A stretch of 64,000 bases of DNA from Ureibacillus composti (lineage in GTDB: Bacteria > Bacillota > Bacilli > Bacillales_A > Planococcaceae), in assembly GCA_030348875.1 (NCBI GenBank), contig JAUCEP010000002.1, forward strand, positions 3,117,001 to 3,181,000, read 5' to 3'. Shown in pieces: positions 8,204-17,810 of this stretch; position 1 is the stretch's first letter, and each line of letters starts with the position of its first letter. The position numbers and the translations under genes are program-made. The notes under the pieces are model-generated. The model saw nothing but the letters and a program-made list of their open reading frames with translations, was not told where the DNA came from and searched no databases.

Positions 8204-8449
8204 ATGAGGGTCCTGAGACAAATTGAACTTTTTGAACAGTTTTTAACGAAGTCAGATAAAGAAATTATTAAATTTGCAAGAGAGTATGGAGTCGAATTAA
8301 CAAAAGAAGAGGTACGGCAATTAAGACCAATTGCGCAAAATGCTTCAGTTACTTGGTTAATTACGGGGATCCCAAATTATGTATTTAAAGAAGTAGAAAG
8401 AATTGTTGGAACGAAAAAGTTCAAACAATTACTTACTTTTCTGCCATAA
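8204..8449 (+). CDS. yqfT: DUF2624 family protein (YqfT-like)
   Basis: This is a small protein of about 81 residues with no membrane segment. It resembles the DUF2624/YqfT proteins that sit next to nfo in Bacillus: an N-terminal helix, then LTKEEVRQLRPIA and a C-terminal helix. The function is unknown. The ATG at 8204 lies immediately after AAGAAAGG, which is too close. AGGATGAGGG may instead be the ribosome-binding site for a downstream CTG or TTG start a few codons later. It shares a two-way terminator with the convergent penicillin-binding protein gene. Confidence 0.75.
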   Translation: MRVLRQIELFEQFLTKSDKEIIKFAREYGVELTKEEVRQLRPIAQNASVTWLITGIPNYVFKEVERIVGTKKFKQLLTFLP

Positions 8450-8452
8450 TTA

Positions 8453-8498
8453 AAAAGAGTGACTCAAATTGAAATTACCAGATTTGAGTCACTCTTTT
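8453..8498. terminator. Bidirectional terminator between yqfT and the PBP gene
   Basis: A perfect 17-bp stem (arms 8453-8469 and 8482-8498; core GAGTGACTCAAAT) has A/T runs at both ends, so it serves both convergent genes. Confidence 0.93.
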
Positions 8499-8500
8499 CA

Positions 8501-9937
8501 TTAATATAATGAAATTATTTTTTTAACAACCGTATCAATTTGATTAATTTTAACACTTGGTTGATTTTGCGTCATAATCGTGAAAGCATACATCCGACCG
8601 CTATTTCCTGTTACATACCCTGATAGTGTATATACTCCTGTAATCGATCCGGTTTTAGCAACCACACGATTCTTATAAGAAGATGCTGTAAAGCGATTTT
8701 TTAATGATCCACCAACTAATCTACTACGTTCTCCACCTATTGGCAAACTAGATTTAAATAATTTATAATTCGGTTCTTGTCTAACTTTTAATAAAAGTAG
8801 GGATAATTCATTTGCACTTACCTTATTTTTATGTGACATCCCTGAACCGTCTTCAAAACTCCACTCATCCATATGAAGCCCAATTGAATTACCATATGTT
8901 TTTAATACCTTTAGCCCATTCTCTGTTGAACCTTCACCATGTACTTCTCGCCCCATTGTTTTGACAAGAATATCAGCAATACTATTATTGCTAAGTTTCA
9001 TAAATGGATTCATGATTGTTTTTAAAGGGATTGATTGTTTTGTATAAATTAATTTTGCATCACTAGGTACTGTTTTTCTAGTCAAGCTGGCCGTTTTCGA
9101 AAACTTGATTCCAGTTCCTTCAATCGTTGTTTTTAATGCGTGTAGTGTATTAACCGTTGGATCATACAGAGTTACCCATTCTCGACTTGTGCTTCCTAAT
9201 GGGATATTTCCTGTAATAATAATTTCATTCGTTCGATATTTACGTTCGATTTTAATTGTATTTTTTTGTCCGCGATTAACCGTCTTAGATTTGTTAACTA
9301 TACGCATACCACTTGTATTAGGTTCTGCAGAATAGTTGGCAGCTTTTCCAATTGTAGTTGGTTTGACATTTACGATCATAGTTCCCGCATCGTAATCATC
9401 ATTAGGTGACATCGTTAAAGCTGTTATTCTCGGAGCATAATAATAGCTTTCATCTTCTGGATAGATTCCGGGTGTTAGTTGTGAACCAACGAATGCACTA
9501 TCATCCCCATACACATTTCCTGTAATCGTTCTGATTCCATTTCGCTTAAGTGCAACTGCAAATGTTAAAAAGTTTTCTTTTTGAAGAGTAGGGTCACCCC
9601 CACCCTTTATGTAAAGATCACCTTTTAACACATTGTTTTCAATATTTCCATCTACGTAAACTTCAGTTTTAAAACGATAATTAGGGCCTAGCACATCTAG
9701 TGCCGTTGCTGCTGTTAACAACTTTAATGTCGATGCAGGTTTGACACCAAAATCACCGTTATATTCATACAGAACGTTTCCCGTTTGTAATGATCTTAAT
9801 GAAACACTTATGTTTTTAGTACCTAAGTTAGATTTAACAGTTTGGTCTAAACTTGATGCAGCCGAAACTTCGCTAACAACAAATAAATTACTTAGTACTA
9901 AAATGATTGCAATTATGTATATTGACAGTTTTTTCAT
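8501..9937 (-). CDS. dacC: D-alanyl-D-alanine carboxypeptidase/endopeptidase (S13, PBP4 type)
   Basis: This is a secreted low-molecular-weight penicillin-binding protein that trims peptidoglycan cross-links and stem peptides. The 478-residue protein has a signal peptide (hydrophobic residues 5-20, likely cut near SEVSA-A at 26). The S13 active-site motifs are PASTLK with Ser69, SNNSIAD near 317, and KTGSITG near 429. Length matches Bacillus DacC/PBP4a. The ATG has AGGAGGT upstream. It is absent from the equivalent locus of B. subtilis, where yqfT adjoins nfo, so it is a lineage-specific insertion in the core block. Confidence 0.9.
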   Translation of the reverse strand: MKKLSIYIIAIILVLSNLFVVSEVSAASSLDQTVKSNLGTKNISVSLRSLQTGNVLYEYNGDFGVKPASTLKLLTAATALDVLGPNYRFKTEVYVDGNIENNVLKGDLYIKGGGDPTLQKENFLTFAVALKRNGIRTITGNVYGDDSAFVGSQLTPGIYPEDESYYYAPRITALTMSPNDDYDAGTMIVNVKPTTIGKAANYSAEPNTSGMRIVNKSKTVNRGQKNTIKIERKYRTNEIIITGNIPLGSTSREWVTLYDPTVNTLHALKTTIEGTGIKFSKTASLTRKTVPSDAKLIYTKQSIPLKTIMNPFMKLSNNSIADILVKTMGREVHGEGSTENGLKVLKTYGNSIGLHMDEWSFEDGSGMSHKNKVSANELSLLLLKVRQEPNYKLFKSSLPIGGERSRLVGGSLKNRFTASSYKNRVVAKTGSITGVYTLSGYVTGNSGRMYAFTIMTQNQPSVKINQIDTVVKKIISLY

Positions 9938-10039
9938 AACTACCTCCTTACTATTTATTCTACTATATAAATTAGTAAAAAATGAAACCTATTAATTTAT
10001 ATCTATTTTTTATGTGTTAAGTATAGTGAAAATGACAGC

Positions 10040-10075
10040 AAAAATGCACTCGAGTATTCACTCAAGTGCATTTTC
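10040..10075 (-). terminator. Terminator downstream of nfo
   Basis: The stem AATGCACT(C)GAG/CTC(A)AGTGCATT is followed on the minus strand by TTTTTGC. It lies four bases past the nfo stop. Confidence 0.85.
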
Positions 10076-10078
10076 AGA

Positions 10079-10963
10079 TTAGCGTAATGCGTCAATAACA
10101 TCAGGATTATATTCACCTGTACGTAGCATTTCTATTTCATATTTATATGGTGCTTTTTTATTTTTCGCATCGGAACCTACCCAAGGTGTCTCTAAAATTT
10201 TAGGTACATCTTTAAGCGCTTCATGATGCACGATTCGGTGAATAGCCTCGAACCCAATATAACCAAAGCCAATATTTTCATGACGGTCTTTTGAAGCGCC
10301 GCGTTCATTTTTACTATCATTTATGTGAACCACTTTAATACGGTCAATACCAATAATTTTATCGAACCGTTCTAACACACCGTCGAAATCATTTATAATA
10401 TCGTAACCAGCATCATGGGTATGACATGTATCAAAACATACAGACAAACGTTCATTATTTGTGACACCGTCAAAAATTCGAGCTAGCTCCTCAAAGGACC
10501 TACCGATTTCTGAACCTTTGCCAGCCATTGTTTCTAGCGCAATTTGAACTGGATGATCTGTCGCGAGTACTTCATTTAATCCTTCAATTATTTTGGCAAT
10601 ACCTGCATCCGCTCCGGCACCAACATGAGAACCAGGATGGAGTACTATTTGAGTTGCTCCTAATGCAGCAGTGCGTTCGATTTCTTTTTGAAGAAAATCA
10701 ACACCAAGTTCAAAAACTTCAGGCTTAGTAGTATTTGCTATATTAATAATGTAAGGTGCATGGACCACAATATTTGAAAGCCCATGTTCTTTCATATGAG
10801 CAAGCCCAGCTTCTATATTTAGATCTTCAATTGCTTTTCTACGTGTATTTTGAGGTGCTCCTGTATAAATCATAAACGTTGAAGCACCGTAAGACGCTGC
10901 TTCCTCACTAGAAGCTAAAAGCATTTTTTTGCCACTCATTGAAACATGTGAACCAATTAACAT
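10079..10963 (-). CDS. nfo: Endonuclease IV (apurinic/apyrimidinic)
   Basis: Nfo cleaves DNA 5' of abasic sites during base-excision repair. The 294-residue TIM-barrel protein begins [11 protein letters not shown] and carries the zinc ligands in [34 protein letters not shown] and HINDSK in family order. It lies downstream of cshB on the same strand, as in other Bacillales. Confidence 0.96.
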   Translation of the reverse strand: MLIGSHVSMSGKKMLLASSEEAASYGASTFMIYTGAPQNTRRKAIEDLNIEAGLAHMKEHGLSNIVVHAPYIINIANTTKPEVFELGVDFLQKEIERTAALGATQIVLHPGSHVGAGADAGIAKIIEGLNEVLATDHPVQIALETMAGKGSEIGRSFEELARIFDGVTNNERLSVCFDTCHTHDAGYDIINDFDGVLERFDKIIGIDRIKVVHINDSKNERGASKDRHENIGFGYIGFEAIHRIVHHEALKDVPKILETPWVGSDAKNKKAPYKYEIEMLRTGEYNPDVIDALR

Positions 10964-11053
10964 TCTCTAAGTTCCCCCTTCTTTTTTTCTGATTATCTTA
11001 GTACTGAGAAAGGTTATTTCTTGCAATCATTACTGAACGAACACACAAAGCTA

Positions 11054-12352
11054 TTATTTCGTACGATTGCGTTTTCTTCGTTCTTTCTTTTTAATTTTAT
11101 CCATTTCCCATTTCATCGCACGTTTATAGCCAGGTTTTACTTTTTTCGGCTTACGTACTTTTGCTTTGGCAATTGTATCTATTTCATTTTCTTGTTTCAC
11201 ACGGTTTTTACGTGCATGTCGTTCTTTTAACTCTGTCCACTCGCCTTTTTTTACGTCTTTTTGTACAAATGGGATACCCATTTTTTCTACCCTAACTAAT
11301 GCATCTTCATCTTCAGGTTCAAATAACGTAATGGCAGTTCCTTTATTTCCTGCACGGGCAGTTCGGCCGACTCGGTGAATAAAGAACTCTAGATCTTCGG
11401 GAATTTCGTAATTAATAACATGAGAAATTCCTTGAATATCAATTCCACGAGCTGCTAAATCTGTAGCAACGATATATTGAAATTCTAGATCACGAATTTG
11501 CTTCATCATCTTTTTACGATCACGAGGTGATAAATCACCATGAATTTGCCCAGCACGAATACCTTCTTCTGCTAAGAAGCTCGCAACTGATTCTGCATTT
11601 TTACGTGTATTACAGAAAATCACCGCTAAGTAAGGGTTAATCCCCTCAATAACATCTAGTAAACGACGATTACGAGATTTTGAACGGACTGGGACTAAAA
11701 TAAATTCGATTCCTTCAGCTACTGGTCGTTTATCATTCATTTTAATATGGACAGGTGATTCCATATATTTCTTTAAAAAAGGCTGTAATTTCTCAGGAAT
11801 TGTAGCTGAGAACACATACATCTCAAGGTTTTCCGGCATACTTGATGCAAAACCGTCAATTTCTTCGATAAAGCCCATATCAAAGGCTAAATCTGCTTCA
11901 TCTACTACTAAAATTGGTGCTGTATGAACATGAAGTGCATTTTCTTTAACTAAATCACGAATACGTCCAGGTGTACCTACTACAATTTGTGGTTGAGTTT
12001 TTAACTTATCAATCATTCTTTGCTTATCAGTTCCACCAATTAATAATTTCGTTTGAATATTCGTTTCTTCTATTAATTGATTTAATGCATCGTATATTTG
12101 TTGCGCAAGCTCCCTTGTTGGTGAAGTAATCACCGCTTGTACTTCATCTTTTTCTTCATTAATTCGCTGAACTATCGGCAATAGGAAACTATGTGTTTTT
12201 CCTGTACCTGTATGTGCCTGTCCAATCGCACTTTTCCCTCTTAAAATCAATGGTATCATTTCTTTTTGGATTGGAGTTGGTTCAACAAAACCAAGTTCCT
12301 CTATAGCTTTCCTTAAAAATGGCTTAAAATCATAATCCGCGTACTTCGACAT
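11054..12352 (-). CDS. cshB: DEAD-box RNA helicase CshB
   Basis: This is an ATP-dependent RNA helicase linked to cold adaptation and RNA turnover. The 432-residue protein has a Q motif (PTPIQKEMIP), Walker A AHTGTGKT near residue 44, DEADLAFDMGF, SAT and HRVGRTARAG in order, and a long basic tail ending KKERRKRNRTK. Its start follows AGGAGG placed right beside an 11-bp perfect palindrome (12367-12391). That palindrome could act on transcription or translation. It is divergent from yqfQ. Confidence 0.95.
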   Translation of the reverse strand: MSKYADYDFKPFLRKAIEELGFVEPTPIQKEMIPLILRGKSAIGQAHTGTGKTHSFLLPIVQRINEEKDEVQAVITSPTRELAQQIYDALNQLIEETNIQTKLLIGGTDKQRMIDKLKTQPQIVVGTPGRIRDLVKENALHVHTAPILVVDEADLAFDMGFIEEIDGFASSMPENLEMYVFSATIPEKLQPFLKKYMESPVHIKMNDKRPVAEGIEFILVPVRSKSRNRRLLDVIEGINPYLAVIFCNTRKNAESVASFLAEEGIRAGQIHGDLSPRDRKKMMKQIRDLEFQYIVATDLAARGIDIQGISHVINYEIPEDLEFFIHRVGRTARAGNKGTAITLFEPEDEDALVRVEKMGIPFVQKDVKKGEWTELKERHARKNRVKQENEIDTIAKAKVRKPKKVKPGYKRAMKWEMDKIKKKERRKRNRTK

Positions 12353-12366
12353 ATTTCGTTCCTCCT

Positions 12367-12391
12367 AACATGGTACATATTGTACCATGTT
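12367..12391. repeat. Perfect palindrome between cshB and yqfQ
   Basis: AACATGGTACA-TAT-TGTACCATGTT has 11-bp perfect arms and a 3-base centre. It lies between a possible -10 (TACAAT) and the Shine-Dalgarno sequence of cshB on the minus strand. In DNA it looks like an operator. In RNA it would be a tight hairpin just upstream of the ribosome-binding site. Confidence 0.8.
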
Positions 12392-12502
12392 TCAAAAATT
12401 TAGTTGACCAATTACATTCGTACATTTAATAGACCATCTGCATATGATAGCTTTTAGAACAACCTACGTCAATTGTATTGAAATAATAGAAAGGAGATCT
12501 TT

Positions 12503-13033
12503 ATGCGACCACATCAATTTAATCATAATTTTCCACATGGGCAGCATTTTAATCATTTTCCAAATCAAATGCCAAACTTTGGATATGCACCTAGACAACT
12601 TCCACCAATGATGCCACCAAATTTCCAAGGTCCGCCTAATTTTCATGGCCCTAATTTTCAAGGTCCTAATTTCCAAGGCCCCAATATACCTAAAGCTCCT
12701 GGTGTAGGAGCGGGAGCAGCAGCTGCAGCGGGTGGACCAAAACTTGAATCTTTTATGAACACAGCAAATAAATTTTTAGCAACAGCTCAAAGTTTCCAAC
12801 CACTCATCCAGCAAGCAACGCCTATGTTTAGAAACTTACCTGCTATATGGAAATTATATAAAGGCTTTCAATCTATCCCGTCAACATCCAATGAAGAAGA
12901 AAAACCATACAGACCTGAGTCATCTTCATTTGAAGAAACACGACCTAGAAAAACTGAAGCAGCACCATCTAAACCAATTAAAACAACACGACCTTCTACC
13001 CCAAAAATTTTCCAGCCTCCCTATGATTTCTAA
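12503..13033 (+). CDS. yqfQ: VrrA/YqfQ family protein
   Basis: This 176-residue protein belongs to the YqfQ/VrrA family, found next to ispH and cshB in Bacillales; its biochemical role is unknown. The N-terminal 65 residues are rich in Pro, Asn, Phe, Gln and His, with PNFQG-type repeats. A Gly/Ala stretch (GVGAGAAAAAGG) follows. The conserved central domain (KLESFMNTANKFLATAQSF to LPAIWKLYKGF) comes next, and then a charged, Ser/Thr/Pro-rich disordered tail. The start ATG has AAAGGAG upstream. Confidence 0.85.
   Translation: MRPHQFNHNFPHGQHFNHFPNQMPNFGYAPRQLPPMMPPNFQGPPNFHGPNFQGPNFQGPNIPKAPGVGAGAAAAAGGPKLESFMNTANKFLATAQSFQPLIQQATPMFRNLPAIWKLYKGFQSIPSTSNEEEKPYRPESSSFEETRPRKTEAAPSKPIKTTRPSTPKIFQPPYDF
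12617..12684 (+). repeat. 15-bp tandem repeats in yqfQ
   Basis: Units of the form CCTAATTTTCAAGGT recur in-frame and encode PNFQG/PNFHG. Three adjacent copies (12635-12679) are flanked by a partial copy on each side. The matching region of the B. anthracis homologue vrrA is a classic variable-number tandem repeat. Confidence 0.85.
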
Positions 13034-13060
13034 TCAGTTATAATAATTTTGTAGGATATT

Positions 13061-13089
13061 TTGTATTAACCGTTCTCCTCCGTTATAAT
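13061..13089 (+). promoter_or_regulatory. Sigma-A promoter of ispH
   Basis: TTGTAT (13061-13066), a 17-bp spacer and a perfect TATAAT (13084-13089) end about 30 bases before the ispH start. Confidence 0.8.
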
Positions 13090-13121
13090 AATTTTATGGA
13101 CCAACAGAAGGAGTTGACATG

Positions 13122-14090
13122 ATGCAAGTTATAAAAATTAATCCACGAGGTTATTGCTATGGTGTAGTAGACGCAATGGTCATCGCGCGTAATGCCTCAT
13201 TAGATAAAACATTACCAAGACCTATATATATTTTGGGTATGATTGTTCATAATAAACACGTTACAGACGCATTTGAAAAAGAAGGAATTATTACATTAGA
13301 CGGTGCAAATCGTAATGAAATCATAGAAAAAGTGGATCAGGGAACGGTTATTTTTACGGCCCATGGTGTTTCTCCAGAAATTAGAGAAATTGCAAAAAGA
13401 AAGGGACTTGTGGCCATTGATGCAACCTGTCCTGATGTTACAGTGACACATGATTTAATACGTGAAAAATCCGCGCATGGTTACGATATTATTTATATCG
13501 GTAAAAAAGGACATCCTGAACCTGAGGGTGCAATTGGGGTTGCCCCTGGACATGTGCATCTAGTTCAAAACATAGAAGACGTAGAAAAACTAGATTTAAA
13601 TAATGATAAATTATTAGTAACAAACCAAACGACAATGAGTCAGTGGGATGTAAAACATTTAATGGACTTATTAAAAGAAAAATTCCCTCATATCGAAGTT
13701 CATAGCGAGATTTGCTTGGCAACACAAGTGCGTCAAGAAGCCGTTGCAAATCAAGCCGGTCAAGCTGACTTATTAATCGTTGTAGGTGACCCAAAATCAA
13801 ATAACTCTAATCGCTTAACACAAGTATCCGAGGAAATTGCAAATACACCTTCATACCGTATTGCAGACTTATCGGAACTAAAAATTGAATGGCTAAATGG
13901 TATTGAAAAAGTTGCAGTAACTGCAGGTGCTTCTACTCCTACACCAATTGTTAAAGAAGTCATTTCGTTCTTAGATCAATTTGATGCAAATGATCCAACA
14001 ACACATAAAATTAACCGTTCTGTTACACTTGATAAAATCTTACCAAAAATTAAAGAACCTAAACCGGTAGAGAAAATATTACCGTACTAA
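13122..14090 (+). CDS. ispH: 4-hydroxy-3-methylbut-2-enyl diphosphate reductase IspH
   Basis: IspH is the last enzyme of the MEP isoprenoid pathway, reducing HMBPP to IPP and DMAPP with a [4Fe-4S] cluster. The three cluster cysteines appear in RGYCYGV, DATCPDV and EICLATQ. The TNQTT and [11 protein letters not shown] segments are also present. I chose the second of two adjacent ATGs because it gives eight bases to the AGGAG site and matches the usual MxVIKI start. The gene has its own promoter and terminator. Confidence 0.95.
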   Translation: MQVIKINPRGYCYGVVDAMVIARNASLDKTLPRPIYILGMIVHNKHVTDAFEKEGIITLDGANRNEIIEKVDQGTVIFTAHGVSPEIREIAKRKGLVAIDATCPDVTVTHDLIREKSAHGYDIIYIGKKGHPEPEGAIGVAPGHVHLVQNIEDVEKLDLNNDKLLVTNQTTMSQWDVKHLMDLLKEKFPHIEVHSEICLATQVRQEAVANQAGQADLLIVVGDPKSNNSNRLTQVSEEIANTPSYRIADLSELKIEWLNGIEKVAVTAGASTPTPIVKEVISFLDQFDANDPTTHKINRSVTLDKILPKIKEPKPVEKILPY

Positions 14091-14095
14091 AAAAG

Positions 14096-14117
14096 GCTGT
14101 AGCACTTTTGCTACAGC
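14096..14117. terminator. Terminator between convergent ispH and dctR
   Basis: A perfect 9-bp stem GCTGTAGCA/TGCTACAGC closes a 4-base loop. There is a TCTTCTTGTTTT tail on the plus strand and CCTTTTTT on the minus strand, so it can stop both genes. Confidence 0.9.
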
Positions 14118-14127
14118 TCTTCTTGTT

Positions 14128-14841
14128 TTAAATAAAGTATTGATTTATTGGCCTTCCTACGCCACCATAATGTACATCCACTTTAATTAAATCATGTTTT
14201 TCTAAAAAGTCTAAATATCTTCTAGCGGTTACACGAGCTACCCCTATCCCAGCAGCTACATCATCAGCAGAGGCACCTTCTTCCGAATCACTGATATATT
14301 TCAACACTTTATGTAATGTGTTTCGATTAAAACCTTTTGGTAATTCCGTTGGTAACTTTTGTTCACTTTGAGCTGACTCTATAGTTTCCGAGTTCCGATA
14401 ATTGTGCATCATTTCATCTAATTCTTCTTGTGTCAAATCATCAGAATTTAACGTCTTCATTTTAAAATCATAATAATTTAATAAGGTTTGTTGCATCCTT
14501 TCAAAAGTAAATGGTTTCATGATGTAATCAAAAACGCCAAGATGTAATATTTGCTGAATGGTTTGCATATCATTTGCAGCGGTTACCGTTATCACATCAA
14601 CCGTGATATTTTCACTTCGGATTTTTCTTAGTGTTAATAATCCATCCTGTTCTGGCATAAAAATATCCATCAATACTAAATCTGGTTTTACCTCTTTGAT
14701 TTTACTAAACCCTTCTATCCCATTTTTGGCTGTTGCAATAACTTGAAATCCCTGAACTTTTTCTATAAATTGACTATTAACTTGCCGTACCATTGGGTCA
14801 TCTTCTACTAGTAGCACTTTGATTGTTTGCAACTTTCTCAC
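14128..14841 (-). CDS. dctR: C4-dicarboxylate response regulator DctR (CitB family)
   Basis: This is the response regulator of a two-component system that activates dicarboxylate transport. The 237-residue protein has a receiver domain (acidic VEDDP near residue 13, phospho-acceptor Asp in VLMDIFMP near 60, Thr in VTAAN, Lys in IMKPF near 112). A C-terminal helix-turn-helix follows (ADDVAAGIGVARVTARRYLDFL). It follows dctS by two bases. Translation may start at this GTG or at TTG 14832, which has the better-spaced GGGGTGA site. Confidence 0.9.
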   Translation of the reverse strand: MRKLQTIKVLLVEDDPMVRQVNSQFIEKVQGFQVIATAKNGIEGFSKIKEVKPDLVLMDIFMPEQDGLLTLRKIRSENITVDVITVTAANDMQTIQQILHLGVFDYIMKPFTFERMQQTLLNYYDFKMKTLNSDDLTQEELDEMMHNYRNSETIESAQSEQKLPTELPKGFNRNTLHKVLKYISDSEEGASADDVAAGIGVARVTARRYLDFLEKHDLIKVDVHYGGVGRPINQYFI

Positions 14842-14843
14842 CC

Positions 14844-16442
14844 CTAGATTTCAAATGTAATAATAAACGTAGTACCTTTATTTGGTTCACTCAATACTTC
14901 TATATTGCCATTCCCTTTATTAACAATTTCTTCAATTAAATAAAGGCCAATTCCCCTATTCTCATTCGCTTTAGTAGAAAAACCATTTTCAAAAATACGA
15001 TTTTTTACATCGTCAGTCATCCCTAAACCATTATCACTAACCATAATGGCCAAAATTCCATCTTGGTCATCAATCGAAATTGTAATTTCTTTATATTCCT
15101 GCTCAATATTTGATAATGCGTCAAATGCGTTTTCAATCAAATTACCGAATATGATCACAAAATCGTGATGGTCTAATTTTGCAGGGAATTTTGTTAATTT
15201 ACTTTCCTCATCTATTAATACTTCAATTCCAAGTTCTTGCCCTCTACCGATTTTACTTAGTAATAATCCGGATATATTTTCATTATAAATTCGTTCATTT
15301 AAAAATTTCGTTACATGATCATGTTGATACTTAACTTGCGATACATAATCTATAGCTTGTTCAAAATGTCCTAAATGCAGCAATCCAGCAATTGTATGAA
15401 GTTTATTTTTATATTCATGCGTATGGACTCTAAGTGCTTGTACAAAGGCTTTTACTCCTGTTAATTCTTCTGCCAGTTGCTTAAATGCAGTTAAATCTTT
15501 AAATACCGCAACAGCCCCAACCCTTTTCCCATCCACTAGAATCGGAATTCGATTACTCATTATACTATGTTGATTTACATAAAGTTCTTGATTATATACA
15601 GGTTGGCCGGTAAAAAATATTTCAGGTAATCTAGTATCAGGTATTACATCATAAATACTCTTCCCTATATATTTCGATGGGTCAGCACCAACCCCTAAAA
15701 TCTCCCTTGCTTTCTGATTAAAAATTGTAATATTTAATTTACTATCTACAGCGATGATTCCTTCATGCATCGCATTAAATGTTTCTGTTCGTTCAACATA
15801 CATTTTAGAGATTTCATGCGGCTCTAGTCCAAACATTTGTTTTTTAATATGACGCCCTAATGTATGAGCACCCCATGCACTAAATAAAATCGATATAATT
15901 ACCGTTATTAGAATTTCAGTTTTAAAGTCTTTAAATAATAGTGATAATGTTGGCAAACCAAACCCGACTACAACGACACCTATCTGAGTATTTTCTTCAC
16001 TCATAATAGGCACGATTGCCCTAATCATTGACCCCTTATCACCTTTAGCTTTTGAAATATAGTAATGTTCTGCAAATGCAGCATTTAAATCTGCTGATTC
16101 ACTCTTCGTCCCTATTATACTTTTAAACGGATGGGAGTACTTCACACGATCCATATTCATTACAACAATATATTCCGCTTTATTAATGTATCTAATCTCT
16201 TCGACGAGGTCATTAGTGATTTTAGAAGCTTTTTGAAAATCTTCTTCTTGTAATTGTGTTTTTATTTCAGGAAATTGGCTAACCGTTCGAGCAACGAGCA
16301 TTGCTCTTTGCCCAATATCCTTTTCCTGTTCTTCTAATAAATTTCCTATAACAAAAGTTCCAGCTACTAAGAAAGAAAAGGCAATAATGAAAAACGTTAA
16401 TAACATTATTTTGCCGTTCATTGATAATTTACGCTTTGCCAC
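14844..16442 (-). CDS. dctS: Sensor histidine kinase DctS (CitA/DcuS family)
   Basis: This is a membrane sensor for C4-dicarboxylates. The 532-residue protein has a first membrane helix near 13-32 and an extracellular PDC/Cache sensor domain, with a second helix near 177-193. A cytoplasmic PAS domain (near 225-320) follows, then the phospho-acceptor His in VHTHEYKNKLHTIAG and a HATPase domain with NLIENAFDAL and GIGLYLIEEI. The GTG start follows GGAGG. It is divergent from dctB. In B. subtilis the equivalent kinase works together with DctB and the transporter. Confidence 0.92.
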   Translation of the reverse strand: MAKRKLSMNGKIMLLTFFIIAFSFLVAGTFVIGNLLEEQEKDIGQRAMLVARTVSQFPEIKTQLQEEDFQKASKITNDLVEEIRYINKAEYIVVMNMDRVKYSHPFKSIIGTKSESADLNAAFAEHYYISKAKGDKGSMIRAIVPIMSEENTQIGVVVVGFGLPTLSLLFKDFKTEILITVIISILFSAWGAHTLGRHIKKQMFGLEPHEISKMYVERTETFNAMHEGIIAVDSKLNITIFNQKAREILGVGADPSKYIGKSIYDVIPDTRLPEIFFTGQPVYNQELYVNQHSIMSNRIPILVDGKRVGAVAVFKDLTAFKQLAEELTGVKAFVQALRVHTHEYKNKLHTIAGLLHLGHFEQAIDYVSQVKYQHDHVTKFLNERIYNENISGLLLSKIGRGQELGIEVLIDEESKLTKFPAKLDHHDFVIIFGNLIENAFDALSNIEQEYKEITISIDDQDGILAIMVSDNGLGMTDDVKNRIFENGFSTKANENRGIGLYLIEEIVNKGNGNIEVLSEPNKGTTFIITFEI

Positions 16443-16514
16443 TTTGCGCCTCCTAAAACCTTTTGTACAATCTATTTTCTAATATATAATGAATTTAACT
16501 ATATTAAGTAAACA

Positions 16515-17573
16515 GTGGTGAATAGATTGAAATACTTTTTAACCGGTTCATTTCTTACAATCATAATATTAATTGGGATTTTCGGCTATCGTCAAAGTAT
16601 TTTTTCAAATGAAACACTCCCCTATGATGACGAACAAAAAGATTTAAATCGTCAAATTACGATTCATTTTAGTCATGTTGTAGCAGAAAACACGCCGAAA
16701 GGTATGGCAGCTGAAAAATTTGCTCAACTAGTAGAGGAAAAAAGTAATGGAAGAGTGATCGTACAAGTCTATCCTAACGGTATGCTGTACAATGATGAGA
16801 CCGAGTTTGAAGCATTACAAGATGGGGAAATACAAATGATTGCTCCTACTAATTCAAAAATGACTAGCCTTCTACCCGATTGGCAGATACTTGATCTCCC
16901 TTACTTAATTGAAACAGAGGACCAATTAAAAAATGTACTACACGGGGACCTAAGTCAAAAACTGTTAGGTGAGTTAGAATCAATCAATGTAAAGGGGTTA
17001 ACTTTTTGGAGTAATGGTTTTAAGCAAATCGCTGCGAGTTCATCACCAATTATCGAAGTTGACCAATTTCAAAATAAACGAATTCGAATGATGCCTAGTA
17101 ATATTTTAAGGAAGCAATTTTCATTTTTAGGCGCAGAGCCTGTAAGCATTTCATTTAGCGATGTTTTTTATGAACTTCAAAATAATCTTGTTGATGCACA
17201 GGAAAACACAATCTCTAATATTTATTCTAAACAGTTCCATACCATGGAGAACCATATCACTTTATCGAATCATGGAATTCTTTGTTATGCCGTAATGATT
17301 AATGAACAATTTTGGAATGATTTAGATCCAGAAGCTCAACAAATTATAATTGATTCATTGGAAGAAATGAAAGATTGGCAACATGATCTTGCGATTGAAC
17401 TAAACAAAAATGATTTAAAGTTCCTTTCAGAATATGAAAATGTAACATTGTATGAGCTTGATGAAACGAACAAAAAAGAATGGAAGAAAAAATTAGAACC
17501 GCTATACGATTACTATTCTTCTAATGTTAACGAAGAATACTTAACTGAAATTTTACAAGAAGTTAATAAATAA
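16515..17573 (+). CDS. dctB: DctP-family extracellular C4-dicarboxylate binding protein DctB
   Basis: This 352-residue TRAP-type binding protein has an N-terminal membrane anchor (FLTGSFLTIIILIGIFG). The DctP fold follows: HVVAENTPKGMAAEKFAQLVEEKSNG near residue 52, WSNGFKQI near 165 and an IRMMP segment near 190. No TRAP membrane subunits DctQ or DctM are nearby. This supports the known Bacillus role as a co-sensor for DctS rather than part of a TRAP importer. The start is uncertain: tandem GTG codons at 16515 and 16518 lack a clear ribosome-binding site, and TTG at 16527 is an alternative. Confidence 0.88.
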   Translation: MVNRLKYFLTGSFLTIIILIGIFGYRQSIFSNETLPYDDEQKDLNRQITIHFSHVVAENTPKGMAAEKFAQLVEEKSNGRVIVQVYPNGMLYNDETEFEALQDGEIQMIAPTNSKMTSLLPDWQILDLPYLIETEDQLKNVLHGDLSQKLLGELESINVKGLTFWSNGFKQIAASSSPIIEVDQFQNKRIRMMPSNILRKQFSFLGAEPVSISFSDVFYELQNNLVDAQENTISNIYSKQFHTMENHITLSNHGILCYAVMINEQFWNDLDPEAQQIIIDSLEEMKDWQHDLAIELNKNDLKFLSEYENVTLYELDETNKKEWKKKLEPLYDYYSSNVNEEYLTEILQEVNK

Positions 17574-17590
17574 ACTAAAATTATTAAATT

Positions 17591-17750
17591 GAACAAAATG
17601 AACAAAAAAGAGCTAATATTATTTATATGTTAGCTTTTTTTATTTTGTTCTATAACAAAATAACATTTCAAATTCACAGTCATATAACAGCAGAAACATT
17701 ATTATATCAACATTTCTCTTTTTATTTCGGTAAAATCGAACAAAATGAAC
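17591..17750 (+). repeat. Paired 13-bp direct repeats upstream of dctP
   Basis: GAACAAAATGAAC occurs exactly at 17591-17603 and 17738-17750, the only repeats of this kind noticed in the dctB-dctP gap. The second copy lies about 60 bases upstream of the cre-like site. They are candidate DctR binding sites, by position only. Confidence 0.5.
17611..17642 (+). terminator. Terminator after dctB
   Basis: The stem AGCTAATAT/ATGTTAGCT is followed by a T run and lies about 40 bases past the dctB stop. It separates dctB from dctP transcription. Confidence 0.85.
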
Positions 17751-17810
17751 GATAAAACCATTAAAAACTAAACCTCTTTTTCAGAAAATTATAAGTTAAT
17801 ATAAACCTAG

